Below, piece after piece: positions 6,995 to 12,786 of a stretch of DNA of 12,786 bases. Location: NCBI GenBank assembly GCA_016200035.1, contig JACQFM010000183.1:1-12786 (forward strand), written 5' to 3'. Source of the DNA: Nitrososphaerota archaeon. Lineage in GTDB: Archaea > Thermoproteota > Nitrososphaeria > Nitrososphaerales > Nitrosopumilaceae. The notes under the pieces were generated by a model that was not told the origin of the DNA, did no database searches, and was given only the letters and a program-made list of their open reading frames with translations. Made by a program: the position numbers and the translations under genes. Position 1 is the stretch's first letter, and each line of letters starts with the position of its first letter.

Positions 6995-8185
6995 TCACTT
7001 ACCTGGTTTTACCTTAATTTGAGTGTCATTAATTATCTTTTTTTCGAGTCTGTCATCGAGGGGAATTTCAAGGAGGTCACCCATGCGCAAATTCTTTAGG
7101 CCAGCTGCCACTGCCTTTGCATGCTCATCATTCTGGTCTAGCCCTAAAAGTGACATTAGGTAGGCGGCTCCATTTTTTCCTGCCAGCTCGCCAAAGACTA
7201 TGCGTCTTCTGTTGCCTACTATCCTCGGCTCGATTGGTTCGTATGCAGCAGGATTTCTGAGAATTGCAGCCAAGTGGGTTCCTGCCTTGTGCTTGTAGGC
7301 AGTGATTCCAACTACTGGCTTTGAATCGTAGGGTACAATGTTGGTATACTGTTCAATTAATCTTGAGAGGTCCATCAGCATATCCAATCTAAAGTTGTTA
7401 GGAGATTTGTAGAGATAGGTAAGGGCAACTGCAGTTTCTGCAAGTGCCGGTATGCCTGTCCTTTCGCCAATTCCATCTATTGTTGTGTGGATCTGTTCTG
7501 CTCCAGCATCACATCCTGCAAACGCATTTGCAAGTGCAAATCCGATGTCGTTGTGACAATGTACATCAAGTGGAGTCTTGATCTGATCATGGACAGCCTT
7601 TACAAGATTATACATTCCATTAGGACGCATTATGCCAACCGTATCCGGTATGCTAATTCTGTCAACACCTACCTCTTCAATTGCCTTGCACATCTTGATC
7701 AAAAATTCTGGTTCTGCTCTACTTGCATCCTCCATAGTAAATCGCATCTTCAGGCCATGTGACTTGGCATACTCTACTGTTTCGACAGCTCTTCTGAGTG
7801 CTTCTTCTCTTGTTATACGCAACTTATCTTTTAGATGAATGTCAGACATTCCAAGATAGGTTGCCATCCAAGTGGCATCGCAGTCAAGAGCAACATCGAC
7901 ATCCTCTTTTAATGCACGTACATGTGCAACTATATCAGCTCTTAATCCCTGCTTGATTATTGTCTTGGTTGCTTCCTTGTGATCACTTGAAACCACAGGT
8001 GAGATCTCGATTTGATCAACACCAAAATAGTCAAGCATCCATGCAATCTGAATTCGTTGTTTGTTGGAAAAGGTGACACCTGGGTGTTGTTCGCCTTCTC
8101 TTAGGGTACTGTCTAAGACGTGAATCTTCTTAGGTTTTGTACCTATGGAGTTGTACTGGTATGCGTAGTAATTCGGATCATCCAT
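6995..8185 (-). CDS. lysS: Homocitrate synthase (DRE-TIM family)
   Basis: This 396-residue acyltransferase of the homocitrate/isopropylmalate synthase family shows HVLDSTLREGEQHPG (Asp25, Arg29, Glu30) at the start of the TIM barrel, SIPDTVG (178-184), the metal-binding HCHNDIG (His209, His211) and GIGERTGIPAL. A C-terminal part with ITAYKHKAGTH follows, as in homocitrate synthases. It condenses acetyl-CoA with 2-oxoglutarate (EC 2.3.3.14), the first step to 2-aminoadipate. Isopropylmalate or citramalate synthase is less likely because it heads lysW-lysX-lysK. The ATG at 8185 is chosen over an in-frame upstream ATG at 8260: the extra 25 residues are hydrophobic and unlike the family, and would overlap the TATA box and palindrome. 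The remaining enzymes between homocitrate and 2-aminoadipate are not in the window. Confidence 0.9.
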   Translation of the reverse strand: MDDPNYYAYQYNSIGTKPKKIHVLDSTLREGEQHPGVTFSNKQRIQIAWMLDYFGVDQIEISPVVSSDHKEATKTIIKQGLRADIVAHVRALKEDVDVALDCDATWMATYLGMSDIHLKDKLRITREEALRRAVETVEYAKSHGLKMRFTMEDASRAEPEFLIKMCKAIEEVGVDRISIPDTVGIMRPNGMYNLVKAVHDQIKTPLDVHCHNDIGFALANAFAGCDAGAEQIHTTIDGIGERTGIPALAETAVALTYLYKSPNNFRLDMLMDLSRLIEQYTNIVPYDSKPVVGITAYKHKAGTHLAAILRNPAAYEPIEPRIVGNRRRIVFGELAGKNGAAYLMSLLGLDQNDEHAKAVAAGLKNLRMGDLLEIPLDDRLEKKIINDTQIKVKPGK

Positions 8186-8211
8186 TGCTATAATAGTACA
8201 AAAAATTGATA

Positions 8212-8220
8212 GATATAAAG
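8212..8220 (-). promoter_or_regulatory. TATA box of the homocitrate synthase-lysWXK unit
   Basis: On the minus strand CTTTATATC is a textbook archaeal TATA box. Its centre is about 31 bases before the ATG at 8185, so transcription should begin around 8188-8192 and the message would be nearly leaderless; consistent with this, no Shine-Dalgarno sequence is seen. Small inverted copies, TAGTAC (8194-8199) and GTACTA (8227-8232), flank it symmetrically but may be chance. Confidence 0.65.
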
Positions 8221-8236
8221 ATATTCGTACTAGAAT

Positions 8237-8262
8237 CGGCGCATTTGTTACAAAATGCACCG
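8237..8262. promoter_or_regulatory. 26-base palindrome, likely operator (LysM candidate)
   Basis: Two 10-base arms, CGGCGCATTT (8237-8246) and AAATGCACCG (8253-8262), are reverse complements with one mismatch and are separated by the 6-base spacer GTTACA. The site lies about 17 bases upstream of the TATA box for homocitrate synthase-lysWXK, the position expected for an activator. In Sulfolobus, the Lrp-like LysM binds just upstream of the TFB/TATA element of the lys operon. The lysM gene here ends 42 bases from the palindrome, so LysM is the obvious candidate binder; that link is inferred. Confidence 0.55.
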
Positions 8263-8299
8263 AAGTTAGTCATCTGCGTAAGATATGATCCGAACTTCG
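8261..8299. repeat. Inverted repeat with 25-base loop after lysM
   Basis: CGAAGTT at 8261-8267 is exactly complementary to AACTTCG at 8293-8299. The first arm overlaps the end of the 26-base palindrome. It lies just past the lysM stop, so it could fold in the lysM transcript, or the two arms could be half-sites for an oligomeric regulator. With only 7-base arms it may be chance. Confidence 0.3.
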
Positions 8300-8303
8300 T
8301 TTT

Positions 8304-8723
8304 TTATGTTATAGTACGCAAAATGATGACAGTGTTGGTGTCAAAGACACCCGGAACCTTACGCAGTGAGTCGATGCAAGAGTTGATGTCTGAAATAGTG
8401 GGGGCTCTGATTATAACTGCAATATCATATTGCCCCGTTATCTCGTAAACTGTATGCACACCTTGAAGTTTGGTAAGCTTTGCAGAAACTTTTGATGTGT
8501 CAGTTGCTGAATCAACTGAAATCAAAATTATTGCACTTGTTGCATTTGCATCACCTGTCTCTATAGTAAATTTTTTTATGACTCCACCATCTGTTAGATT
8601 CTTGACTCTTCTTCTTACTGCTGACTCGGAGAGGCCAAGCTTCTGTCCTATTTCAACAAATGACTCTCTAGAATTCTTCTTTAAGATTTCAATGATGGTC
8701 TCATCAGTCTTGTCTCTAGACAT
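8304..8723 (-). CDS. lysM: Lrp/AsnC-family regulator of lysine biosynthesis
   Basis: This 139-residue Lrp-type regulator (start ATG at 8723) has an N-terminal helix-turn-helix (about 7-52), with the recognition helix around GLSESAVRRRVKNL, and a C-terminal RAM/effector domain (about 60-139). The latter includes VYEITGQYDIAVIIRA, whose GQYD turn belongs to the ligand-binding interface in the family. Sulfolobus LysM senses lysine and controls the lys genes; the same role is inferred from location inside the lys cluster and a palindrome just downstream. An in-frame ATG at 8759 would add 12 residues (starting MIFYYKERRN) inside lysJ and is unlikely; GAGGAG lies about 10 bases before the chosen start. 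It overlaps the end of lysJ by 8 bases, so it is probably made from the lysYZJ message. Confidence 0.9.
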   Translation of the reverse strand: MSRDKTDETIIEILKKNSRESFVEIGQKLGLSESAVRRRVKNLTDGGVIKKFTIETGDANATSAIILISVDSATDTSKVSAKLTKLQGVHTVYEITGQYDIAVIIRAPTISDINSCIDSLRKVPGVFDTNTVIILRTIT

Positions 8724-9891
8724 TTCGGCGTTTCTCCTCTCTTTGTAATAGAATATCAAGTACTTGTAAAGCTTTAGCTATGTCAGACTCTGAAGTTACC
8801 AGTGGAGGAAGTAGTCTTAGTATGTTTCTTCCAGAATACAAAAGTAAGAGTCCGTTTGCTATTCCATCAAGCAGAATGTCCTTTACCTCAAACTTCATCT
8901 CCACTCCAATCATCAGTCCCTTGCCACGAACTTCTCTGATAATCTTATGTTTATTTTTTAACTCCTGTAGCCCATCCATGAATCTCTTTCCCATCTTGGC
9001 AGCATTATCTACAAGACGATCTTCAGTCAGAGCTTTTATCGTTGCAATCCCTGCTGCACATGAGAGCGGATTTCCTCCAAAGGTAGACGAGTGCTCACCC
9101 TTAGATATGGAGGCAAGTATCTCGGAACGAACAAGCGTTGCACCCATCGGTACTCCCCCTGCTATTCCCTTTGCAAGACACATTATGTCAGGGCCAGTGT
9201 TCCAGTGCTGAGCTGCCCACATCTTTCCTGTCCTGCCCAATCCAGATTGGATCTCATCGAAGATCAAGACAATTCCTTTTTCGTCGCACAACTTTCTTAC
9301 GTCTTGTAGAAATCCATCTGGTGCAACATGGATCCCACTCTCCCCTTGGATTGGTTCAATTATTATTAGTCCAGTTTCAGAGTCTACTGCTGATCTGAGT
9401 GCCTCAATATCTCCAAATGAAGTAAAGGAAACCTTCTCGACAAGTGGCTCAAATGACTTTCTATACTTTGGATTAAATGTCAATGACAACGAGCCAAAAG
9501 ATTTGCCATGATATGATCCATTCATTGCAATCATTCCTTTTTTGCCCGTGAACTTTCTTGCAAATTTTATCGCGGCCTCTACTGCCTCTGTTCCACTATT
9601 GTTAAGGTGAACCTGTGATAACCCCTTTGGTGCAATCCTTATGAGATCTTCAAGAAACTCTTCCCTGGTCTTGTTGTAAAGTGAACTGTGAACTGTGATT
9701 ATTTTTTCAAGTTGCTTTTTGAGCGCATCAACGACTCTTGGATTGCAGTGCCCCACAAGAGCAACTCCATACCCTCCCATGCAGTCTAGGTATTCTTTGC
9801 CGTTTATGTCCCAGACATGAGAACCTAGTCCACGCTCTACTGTTACGGGAAACCTCTGGTAGATGTTTCCCATAAAGTCATCTTCAGTCAT
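8716..9891 (-). CDS. lysJ: [LysW]-aminoadipate semialdehyde / glutamate semialdehyde aminotransferase
   Basis: This is a 391-residue class-III PLP aminotransferase. Features in order: LDCMGGYGVALVGHCNP near the N-terminus, the phosphate-binding NNSGTEAVEAAIKFAR (97-112), YHGKSFGSLS (127-136), the IIIEPIQGE strand, FDEIQSGLGRTG with Asp212 against the pyridine nitrogen, and the Schiff-base lysine in CLAKGIAGG (Lys241). It converts the LysW-bound semialdehyde to LysW-lysine (EC 2.6.1.118) or the ornithine equivalent. The sequence also resembles acetylornithine aminotransferase (ArgD), but presence between lysZ and lysM with LysW in the same cluster favours LysJ. ATG at 9891 overlaps the lysZ stop by 4 bases (ATGA), indicating translational coupling. 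Confidence 0.93.
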   Translation of the reverse strand: MTEDDFMGNIYQRFPVTVERGLGSHVWDINGKEYLDCMGGYGVALVGHCNPRVVDALKKQLEKIITVHSSLYNKTREEFLEDLIRIAPKGLSQVHLNNSGTEAVEAAIKFARKFTGKKGMIAMNGSYHGKSFGSLSLTFNPKYRKSFEPLVEKVSFTSFGDIEALRSAVDSETGLIIIEPIQGESGIHVAPDGFLQDVRKLCDEKGIVLIFDEIQSGLGRTGKMWAAQHWNTGPDIMCLAKGIAGGVPMGATLVRSEILASISKGEHSSTFGGNPLSCAAGIATIKALTEDRLVDNAAKMGKRFMDGLQELKNKHKIIREVRGKGLMIGVEMKFEVKDILLDGIANGLLLLYSGRNILRLLPPLVTSESDIAKALQVLDILLQREEKRRNV

Positions 9892-10688
9892 CTTGTAATC
9901 ACCGTGCAGTTCTCGTTTGCAATAGCTGCTGAGATTGGGTTTTTTCTCTGGCCACTTGCAATGAGAGCTTGCTTGACGCCCATCTCAAGAGACTCGGTAG
10001 CTGCCAGGATCTTTTTCTCCATACCAAAACCCACCTTGGGCATTATCTCCTTTGCTTCGGCTAAAGATAGGTTTCTTACGAGCTTGTTGTTCATCAATAA
10101 CCCATCAACATCAGTTAGGAAGAGGATCTTGTCTGACTTCATCTTTCCTGCCACATACGCAGCAGCTCTATCACCATCAACATTTAACATTTCAAACTCT
10201 TCACTGATGGCAATAGGAGAGATGACAGGAAGATATCCTTGTTCTAAAATTGATTTTATCAGATCTGCATTTACATCCTTAATCTTTCCAGTATAGCCTC
10301 CATCTATTGCCATCTTGCGACCCTTCTCGTTAATGATAACCAGTTTCTTTTTTCGTTCTGCTTGGATGAGCTGACCATCTATTCCAGAAAGTCCTACTGC
10401 GTTGATTCCATTTTTTTGTAACATGCTAACTATCAGCTTGTTTATCTTTCCTGACATTACCATTGCAAAGATTTCTACTGTTTCCTTATCAGTATATCTG
10501 GATTTGATTCCGCCAGGTGACACGATGAACTTTTGTTCTTTCCCAAGAGCCTCTGAGATCTTTGTTACTTCCTTACCTCCACCGTGGACTAGAATTATTT
10601 TTTCTTTCTCTGATACTTTTTTCAGATCTGAAATGGTTGAAGGGTGGAGCCCGTCTACTACACTCCCTCCTATCTTGATAGTTATCAT
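9888..10688 (-). CDS. lysZ: [LysW]-aminoadipate / glutamate kinase
   Basis: This 266-residue amino-acid kinase resembles N-acetylglutamate kinase. The catalytic N-terminal lysine is in ITIKIGGSV (Lys5), the glycine-rich loop is ILVHGGGKEV (32-41), SRYTDKET (63-70) is the substrate-side motif, and NVDGDRAAAYVA plus FLTDVDGLL lie in the nucleotide domain. It phosphorylates the side-chain carboxyl of the LysW-bound substrate (EC 2.7.2.17). In the family, a positively charged face holds the acidic LysW; the many lysines here fit but were not modelled. ATG at 10688 is 4 bases after the lysY stop, and lysJ overlaps the other end by 4 bases. The length is normal for the family, and ArgB is the alternative if the carrier context is ignored. 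Confidence 0.93.
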   Translation of the reverse strand: MITIKIGGSVVDGLHPSTISDLKKVSEKEKIILVHGGGKEVTKISEALGKEQKFIVSPGGIKSRYTDKETVEIFAMVMSGKINKLIVSMLQKNGINAVGLSGIDGQLIQAERKKKLVIINEKGRKMAIDGGYTGKIKDVNADLIKSILEQGYLPVISPIAISEEFEMLNVDGDRAAAYVAGKMKSDKILFLTDVDGLLMNNKLVRNLSLAEAKEIMPKVGFGMEKKILAATESLEMGVKQALIASGQRKNPISAAIANENCTVITR

Positions 10689-10692
10689 CTTT

Positions 10693-11745
10693 TCACACAG
10701 GTGTTAGTGGAGAGTATGCGAGACCTTCTCTCTCATCAAAGCCTGCCATGATGTTCATGTTTTGTATTGCAGATCCCGCTGCTCCCTTCATGAGATTGTC
10801 AGACGCTGACAAGACAACCAATCTGTTGTTGTCTTCATCAATATCAAATCCAACATCACAGAAGTTAGATCCTACCACGAACTTTGGATCAGGAAACTTG
10901 TAGAATCCCTTCTTATCACGAATCAGTCTGATGAATTTCTCATTCTGGTACTGCTCACGAAATACCTTCCACAGATCAATCTCGCTCATCTGGTGTGAAA
11001 GAAAGGTGTGATTTGTACACAATATTCCTCTTACTATATCCACAGCATGGGGACTCATCGATACTTTGATCTTTTTTCCTGCTGCTTGGCTTAGTTCCTG
11101 TTCAATCTCTCCAGTATGCCTGTGCTTTGCTGGCTTGTATGGCCTAATTACTCCAGACCTCATAGCATGGTGCGTTCCTGCAACTGAGCCAGCTCCTGCA
11201 CCAGATGAGCCAATCTTAGAGTCAACTATGATATGTTCTGTATCGATCAAGTTTCTCTTTACTAGTGGATAGAGTGCAAGCAGTGATGTCACCGCCATGC
11301 ATCCAGGACACGAAACAAGTTGTGCATTCTTTATCTGATCCCTATGCATTTCTGGCACTCCATATACTGACTTGGAAAGCAGTTCTGGATATGGATGCTG
11401 CCATCCATACCACTTGTCATAATCTGATGGATTGTGAAGACGATAATCTGCACTCAAGTCGATTATTTTCATTCCACGATCATATAGAGCCTTTACTATC
11501 TCAGTAGCTGTCCCGTGGGGAACAGCTGTAAAAACAACATCACACTTGTCTGACAATTTATCATAATCAAGCTCGGAGAATGTCGAATCGATAAACCCTT
11601 TCAGGCTGGGCTGTATTCTCGAAACATATTCTCCGACATACTGTCTTGAAGTTACCATCGCTATCTCGACTTTTGGATGACTTACAAGTAACCTTAACAT
11701 CTCTCCACCGACATAACCAGATGCTCCTATGACTCCTACTTTCAT
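10693..11745 (-). CDS. lysY: [LysW]-aminoadipyl phosphate / glutamyl phosphate reductase
   Basis: This 350-residue ArgC/LysY-type NADP-dependent reductase has the Rossmann nucleotide loop GVIGASGYVGGE (4-15), VFTAVPHGTA (71-80), DLSADYR (96-102) and the catalytic cysteine in SCPGCMAVTS (Cys149 of the PGC motif). Further on are IGSSGAGAG and YKPAKHRHTGEIEQEL, the conserved histidine region. It reduces the acyl phosphate made by LysZ to the semialdehyde (EC 1.2.1.103). It is the first gene of the minus-strand lysYZJM unit. ATG at 11745 has a good ribosome binding site, AGGAG at 11755-11751, 5 bases upstream. An AT-rich TATA-like stretch lies at 11770-11782 in the short gap to the divergent recombinase gene. 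Confidence 0.94.
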   Translation of the reverse strand: MKVGVIGASGYVGGEMLRLLVSHPKVEIAMVTSRQYVGEYVSRIQPSLKGFIDSTFSELDYDKLSDKCDVVFTAVPHGTATEIVKALYDRGMKIIDLSADYRLHNPSDYDKWYGWQHPYPELLSKSVYGVPEMHRDQIKNAQLVSCPGCMAVTSLLALYPLVKRNLIDTEHIIVDSKIGSSGAGAGSVAGTHHAMRSGVIRPYKPAKHRHTGEIEQELSQAAGKKIKVSMSPHAVDIVRGILCTNHTFLSHQMSEIDLWKVFREQYQNEKFIRLIRDKKGFYKFPDPKFVVGSNFCDVGFDIDEDNNRLVVLSASDNLMKGAAGSAIQNMNIMAGFDEREGLAYSPLTPV

Positions 11746-11750
11746 TGATA

Positions 11751-11782
11751 CTCCTGTAACATAAGACGGTATAATTTATTTG
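11751..11782 (-). promoter_or_regulatory. lysY ribosome binding site and probable promoter region
   Basis: On the minus strand AGGAG (11755-11751) is 5 bases before the lysY ATG. Just upstream, AAATAAATTATACC (11782-11769) is the only TATA-like segment close to the gene. Its spacing to a start upstream of the AGGAG is tight, so the true box may be slightly further up, inside the 5' end of the recombinase gene. No copy of the 26-base palindrome found before homocitrate synthase is visible here. Confidence 0.4.
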
Positions 11783-11787
11783 ATAAC

Positions 11788-12786
11788 ATGTTTGACCCTA
11801 GTTTTAATAATCTACCTCATGTATTGTCAAGCATGCAAAGAAGCTTTCTGCTATTTGAGAGTGCGATTAAAACCGAGGCCACAAGGCGAATGTATCTATA
11901 TCACTTAAAAAAATTTTTAGAATGGGCAAAAATTCCAGATCCTGACTGGCTCTTACAGCTCAAAGACAGTCACATTCAAAGCCTCCTGGAAGATTATCTA
12001 TTATACACAAGAAAGCGGGTCTCACCAAACTCGATTGCTGCCATGTTTGCGCCCTTGGAACTATTCTGTATAATGAATGATAGGCAGATCCAGTTTAAAA
12101 AGATAAGAAAGATGTTCCCACCTACAGTCAAAAAATCGGGATACGGAGCATGGTCAAACCAAGACATAAGGAAATTTCTAGAAAACGCCAAGAGCAAACG
12201 CGTGCGTGCCCTGATCCACTTTTTATCCTCTACAGGATGCAGAATAGGCGCAGTTTATGATTTGCGGTTAAGGCATTTGTCTGGGATGGCTTTAGGCTGC
12301 AAATCTATTTTATTCTATGAAGGTTCAAATGAAGAATATTTTGGCTTCTTAACTCCTGAAGCATCAAAAGCATTAGAAGACTATTTTGAACAAAGGCAAA
12401 GAGACGGAGAGAATCTTAATGAAGACTCGCCTGTATTTAGAAACTTTTACAGAATTGGAAAAGCCAAAGTCAAGCCGATCTCATACAAGGCCCTTCAATC
12501 ATGCGTTGCCTGTTTGGTCAAATATGCTGGCACAAGCAGGCACAAGACAGGAACTAGATTTAACATACCACTAGACCATGGCTTCCGCAAACGATTCAAC
12601 ACGATCTTGAAACTAAATTCTAGCATAAACCCAAGCATAGCTGAAAAGCTAATGGGGCATAAAGGCATCTTTCAGCTGGATGGGAGCTATCTTACTCCAA
12701 CTAAAGAACAACGCTTTGACGAATTCAGAAAGGCAATACTAGATTTGACAGTCGATCCAACCGAGAGACAAAAGATCAAGATAGAA
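11788..12786 (+). CDS. Tyrosine recombinase / integrase, C-terminus cut by window edge
   Basis: A plus-strand frame stays open to the window end (333 codons from ATG at 11788). It has an N-terminal SAM-like core-binding domain (about 15-105, with KTEATRRMYLYHLKKFLEWA) and a catalytic domain. The tyrosine-recombinase set is present: Arg152 in STGCRIGA, His264 and Arg267 in HGFRKRF, His291 in LMGHKG, and the nucleophile candidate Tyr301 in LDGSYLTP. Such enzymes catalyse site-specific integration, excision or chromosome-dimer resolution. The start is uncertain: ATG at 11833 (15 codons later) has an AT-rich TTTTAATAA about 27 bases upstream, which would fit a leaderless message. The gene is divergent from lysY and unrelated to lysine synthesis. 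No att repeats or neighbouring tRNA are visible, so I cannot say whether it belongs to a provirus, plasmid remnant or resident gene. Confidence 0.85.
   Translation, partial: MFDPSFNNLPHVLSSMQRSFLLFESAIKTEATRRMYLYHLKKFLEWAKIPDPDWLLQLKDSHIQSLLEDYLLYTRKRVSPNSIAAMFAPLELFCIMNDRQIQFKKIRKMFPPTVKKSGYGAWSNQDIRKFLENAKSKRVRALIHFLSSTGCRIGAVYDLRLRHLSGMALGCKSILFYEGSNEEYFGFLTPEASKALEDYFEQRQRDGENLNEDSPVFRNFYRIGKAKVKPISYKALQSCVACLVKYAGTSRHKTGTRFNIPLDHGFRKRFNTILKLNSSINPSIAEKLMGHKGIFQLDGSYLTPTKEQRFDEFRKAILDLTVDPTERQKIKIE

Noticed and set aside
8186..8260. Extension of homocitrate synthase by 25 residues to an upstream ATG, giving a signal-peptide-like hydrophobic N-terminus
   Set aside because: The segment is unlike the family, the enzyme is cytoplasmic, and the region holds the TATA box and part of the palindrome; the ATG at 8185 with a nearly leaderless message explains it better.
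8780..9398. Several plus-strand ORFs of 70-140 residues inside lysJ
   Set aside because: They are antisense shadows of a strongly conserved aminotransferase with full motif content, and have serine/proline-rich composition typical of reverse frames.
12386..12574. 62-residue ORF within the recombinase region
   Set aside because: It is in another frame of the recombinase gene, which carries all the catalytic motifs.
1..12786. CRISPR array, tRNA/rRNA genes, insertion-sequence ends or riboswitch
   Set aside because: Scanning by eye showed no regularly spaced repeats, no tRNA-like cloverleaf or CCA-flanked segment, no terminal inverted repeats, and no gap large enough for a typical riboswitch.

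Overview
The window looks like chromosomal DNA of an ammonia-oxidising archaeon of the Nitrososphaerota (Thaumarchaeota), probably Nitrosopumilaceae-like. The base composition is AT-rich. The information genes are archaeal (archaeal-type DnaG, diphthine synthase, CTP-dependent riboflavin kinase), several genes start with TTG or GTG, and there is a complete LysW-carrier lysine/arginine pathway. This placement is inferred from gene content and protein style, not from a search. Genes are densely packed, no gene-free stretch exceeds 300 bases, and I see no tRNA, rRNA or CRISPR array.

Left part (1-3061). A class-I glutamine amidotransferase gene runs off the left edge on the minus strand. Divergent from it is a plus-strand group: a small stand-alone Toprim protein, the DnaG primase with its own TATA box, a winged-helix/riboflavin kinase fusion (RibK, RbkR type) 8 bases after dnaG, and a 57-residue membrane-anchored zinc-ribbon protein.

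Middle (3062-4764). On the minus strand, and convergent with the group above, lie a diphthine synthase carrying a C-terminal DUF357-like domain and then a RibL-type FAD synthase with an N-terminal winged-helix extension. RibK (riboflavin to FMN) and RibL (FMN to FAD) together give the two steps of flavin cofactor formation.

Right part (4856-11745). A nearly continuous minus-strand cluster holds lysY-lysZ-lysJ-lysM, then a regulated gap, then homocitrate synthase-lysW-lysX-lysK. Homocitrate synthase opens the 2-aminoadipate route. LysX loads aminoadipate (or glutamate) onto LysW, LysZ phosphorylates it, LysY reduces it, LysJ transaminates it and LysK releases lysine (or ornithine). LysM is an Lrp/AsnC regulator. 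The gap between lysM and the homocitrate synthase gene holds a clear TATA box and, upstream of it, a 26-base near-perfect palindrome that is a good operator candidate. The most striking oddity is that LysW ends in Gln (EDWGQ) rather than the Glu whose side chain normally carries the substrate.

Right edge (11788-12786). A tyrosine recombinase gene, divergent from lysY and running off the window, may mark the start of an integrated element.
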